This document shows, in pieces, positions 15,421-16,527 of a DNA stretch of 16,527 bases. Every line of letters begins with the position of its first letter. The stretch's first letter is position 1. A program made the position numbers and the translations under genes. The notes under the pieces were generated by a model. It was not told the origin of the DNA, ran no database searches, and saw only the letters and a program-made list of their open reading frames with translations. Source of the DNA: Candidatus Latescibacterota bacterium (GTDB taxonomy: Bacteria > Eisenbacteria > RBG-16-71-46 > SZUA-252); assembly GCA_016207265.1 (NCBI GenBank), contig JACQPZ010000220.1, positions 1-16,527 on the forward strand. Reading direction: 5' to 3'.

Positions 15421-16502
15421 GCAATCCTCCCCGCGTCGAGCCGAAGGCGGGTCCGGCACGCCTCGACGACCGCCTCCACGGTCACGTCCCGCATGCAGCG
15501 CATGTGACCGTCGCCCGGGAGCGGGCATGAGGTCTCGTTGCAGTGGAGGCACTGGAGCCCCTCCGCCACGATCGCCGCGTGAGGGCCTCCGGGCGGGTGC
15601 CACGTGACGGGGTGGGTCGGGCCGAAGATCGTGACGGTCGGGACCTCCAGCGCGACGGCGAGGTGTTTCGGCCCCGAGTCGTTGCTGAGGAGGAGGGAGC
15701 AGCGGCTCAGGAGCGCGGCGAGATCCTGCCACCCCGTGGGCGGAGCGACGGCGGATCTTCCGCGCGTCGCGGCGCGGCACTCCCGCGCGAGCGTCTCCTC
15801 CCCGGGACCCCAGATCCACAGCGCGCTCGCCTCGTCGCGCAGAGCGTCCATCGAGGCGGCGAAACGCGCGGCCGGCCAAGTCTTCGACGGCCACGAGCCG
15901 GACGCGAGACACGCGACGATCGGCCGGTCGAGCAGCCCCGATTCCTCGAGCCACCGGTCCATGCGGCTTCGCGCGTCGGCGGCGAGCCGAAACGTCAATT
16001 CGAGGCCGCGCGGCGGAAGCCCGATCGCGCGGACGAGATCGAGCGCGGCTTCCGGCGCGTAGCGGAGCTTCGGGCCCCGGGAACCGACCGGCTCGCGCGG
16101 GACCCGCAGCGTGTAGGCATACCGGCGCCCGTCCAGATCGTACCCGACCCGGATCCGGGACCGCGTGAGCGCCGTCATCACGGCGCTCCGCGGGTTCGAG
16201 ACCATGTCCAGCACGAGGTCGTAACCCCCGCGGAGGAGCTTCGCATAGAGGGCGGCCTGGGCGCTAAATGAGCGGCGGTCGAACTCGAGCACGCGGTCGA
16301 TGTCGGGATTGCCTCGAAGGATCTCCGACATCCCGCGGGCGGTGAGCACTTCGACCGCGGCGCTCGGAAGGCCGCGCTTGAGCGCGCGGAGCGCGGGCGT
16401 GCTGAGCAGGAGGTCCCCTCCGGCGCGGTGGCGGATCACGAGCGCCCGTCTCACGTCCGAAAGATCCACCCGCGGCGCGGGAGGGGTCTCACGCGGAGGC
16501 AC
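15405..16502 (-). CDS. ADP-heptose:LPS heptosyltransferase family protein (GT9)
   Basis: A GT9 enzyme of the WaaC/WaaF/WaaQ group, which transfers heptose from ADP-heptose to the LPS inner core on the cytoplasmic face of the inner membrane. It is 365 residues from the GTG at 16502-16500. Seen: RALVIRHRAGGDLLLSTPAL (19-38), with Asp30 at the position of the catalytic Asp of WaaC; VACLASGSWPSKTWPAARF (196-214), with the donor-binding Lys207; SNDSGPKHLAVALEVPTV (273-290); and FGPTHPVTW (293-301). A cysteine cluster CxxC...C...C at 318, 321, 326 and 336 is shared with many WaaF-type proteins. The reading frame stays open to the right edge, so a longer N-terminus is possible, but the conserved fold begins about residue 18 and an AAAGG precedes this GTG. 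GTGs at codons 12 and 17 are alternatives. Confidence 0.9.
   Translation of the reverse strand: MPPRETPPAPRVDLSDVRRALVIRHRAGGDLLLSTPALRALKRGLPSAAVEVLTARGMSEILRGNPDIDRVLEFDRRSFSAQAALYAKLLRGGYDLVLDMVSNPRSAVMTALTRSRIRVGYDLDGRRYAYTLRVPREPVGSRGPKLRYAPEAALDLVRAIGLPPRGLELTFRLAADARSRMDRWLEESGLLDRPIVACLASGSWPSKTWPAARFAASMDALRDEASALWIWGPGEETLARECRAATRGRSAVAPPTGWQDLAALLSRCSLLLSNDSGPKHLAVALEVPTVTIFGPTHPVTWHPPGGPHAAIVAEGLQCLHCNETSCPLPGDGHMRCMRDVTVEAVVEACRTRLRLDAGRIACESR
15426..15430 (-). promoter_or_regulatory. Ribosome binding site for the GTG start of the GT2 gene
   Basis: GGAGG on the minus strand, five bases from the GTG at 15420-15418 and inside the last codons of the GT9 gene. It selects this start over longer open-frame starts further upstream. 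Confidence 0.65.
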
Positions 16503-16527
16503 GGGCCGCCTTTCCGTGGGCCAGGGC
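16489..16527 (-). CDS. Possible C-terminal end of an upstream gene (cut by right edge)
   Basis: In a different minus-strand frame from the GT9 gene, twelve codons (ALAHGKAARASA) run from the edge to a TGA at 16491-16489. This would overlap the GT9 GTG start by 14 bases, like the 16-, 11- and 4-base overlaps elsewhere. Too short to identify; offered only because the operon style predicts an overlapping upstream gene. Confidence 0.2.
   Translation of the reverse strand, partial: ALAHGKAARASA

Noticed and set aside
15421..15954. In-frame extension upstream of the GT2 gene
   Set aside because: It overlaps the GT9 gene, lacks GT2 motifs, and the GTG at 15420 has an excellent ribosome site.
1..16527. 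Mobile elements, CRISPR, tRNA or rRNA, defence genes
   Set aside because: No transposase, integrase, terminal inverted repeats, spaced direct repeats or RNA-gene-like segments were seen; nearly every base lies in a housekeeping or envelope gene of uniform base use.

Overview
The window is GC-rich bacterial chromosomal DNA. Eleven protein genes, all on the minus strand, fill almost all of it, so the locus reads from right to left. An ADP-heptose-type lipopolysaccharide (LPS) glycosyltransferase, an outer-membrane Omp85 protein with TamB, and RseP point to a Gram-negative (diderm) host. GatCAB shows that the host makes Gln-tRNA(Gln) and/or Asn-tRNA(Asn) by transamidation. High GC, GatCAB and the Omp85/TamB pair would fit an uncultured diderm lineage such as Eisenbacteria, Gemmatimonadota or a deltaproteobacterium-like group. 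That placement is a guess; nothing here fixes the phylum. There are no RNA genes, mobile elements, CRISPR arrays or phage genes.

Right block (about 12282-16527): four glycosyltransferase genes in a row, a GT9 heptosyltransferase, a GT2 WaaE/KdtX-like enzyme and two GT-B (GT4-like) enzymes. Neighbours overlap by 4 to 16 bases, as in a translationally coupled LPS core or surface-glycan operon. The upstream end of this operon lies outside the window.

Between blocks (12160-12281): the only real intergenic space, 122 bases. It holds a 12-bp GC-rich tandem repeat, a good sigma70-like promoter facing rseP (TTGACC, 17-base spacer, TAGAGT), and a dyad overlapping the -35 box that could be an operator.

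Left block (1-12159): rseP (site-2 protease), an Omp85 protein (TamA/BamA type), tamB, pcrA/uvrD helicase, gatC, gatA and gatB (cut by the left edge). Junctions are overlaps or short gaps of at most about 31 bases. The first three genes act on the envelope: intramembrane proteolysis, outer-membrane protein insertion, and a periplasm-spanning bridge protein. The last four are housekeeping genes for DNA repair and tRNA-dependent amidation. The order rseP-Omp85 recalls rseP-bamA of Enterobacteria, and pcrA near gatCAB recalls Firmicutes; here the two neighbourhoods are joined in one apparent operon.

I see no clear undescribed system. The most interesting points are the rseP-Omp85-tamB-pcrA-gatCAB linkage, the promoter/dyad region before rseP, and some odd low-complexity tails on two glycosyltransferases.
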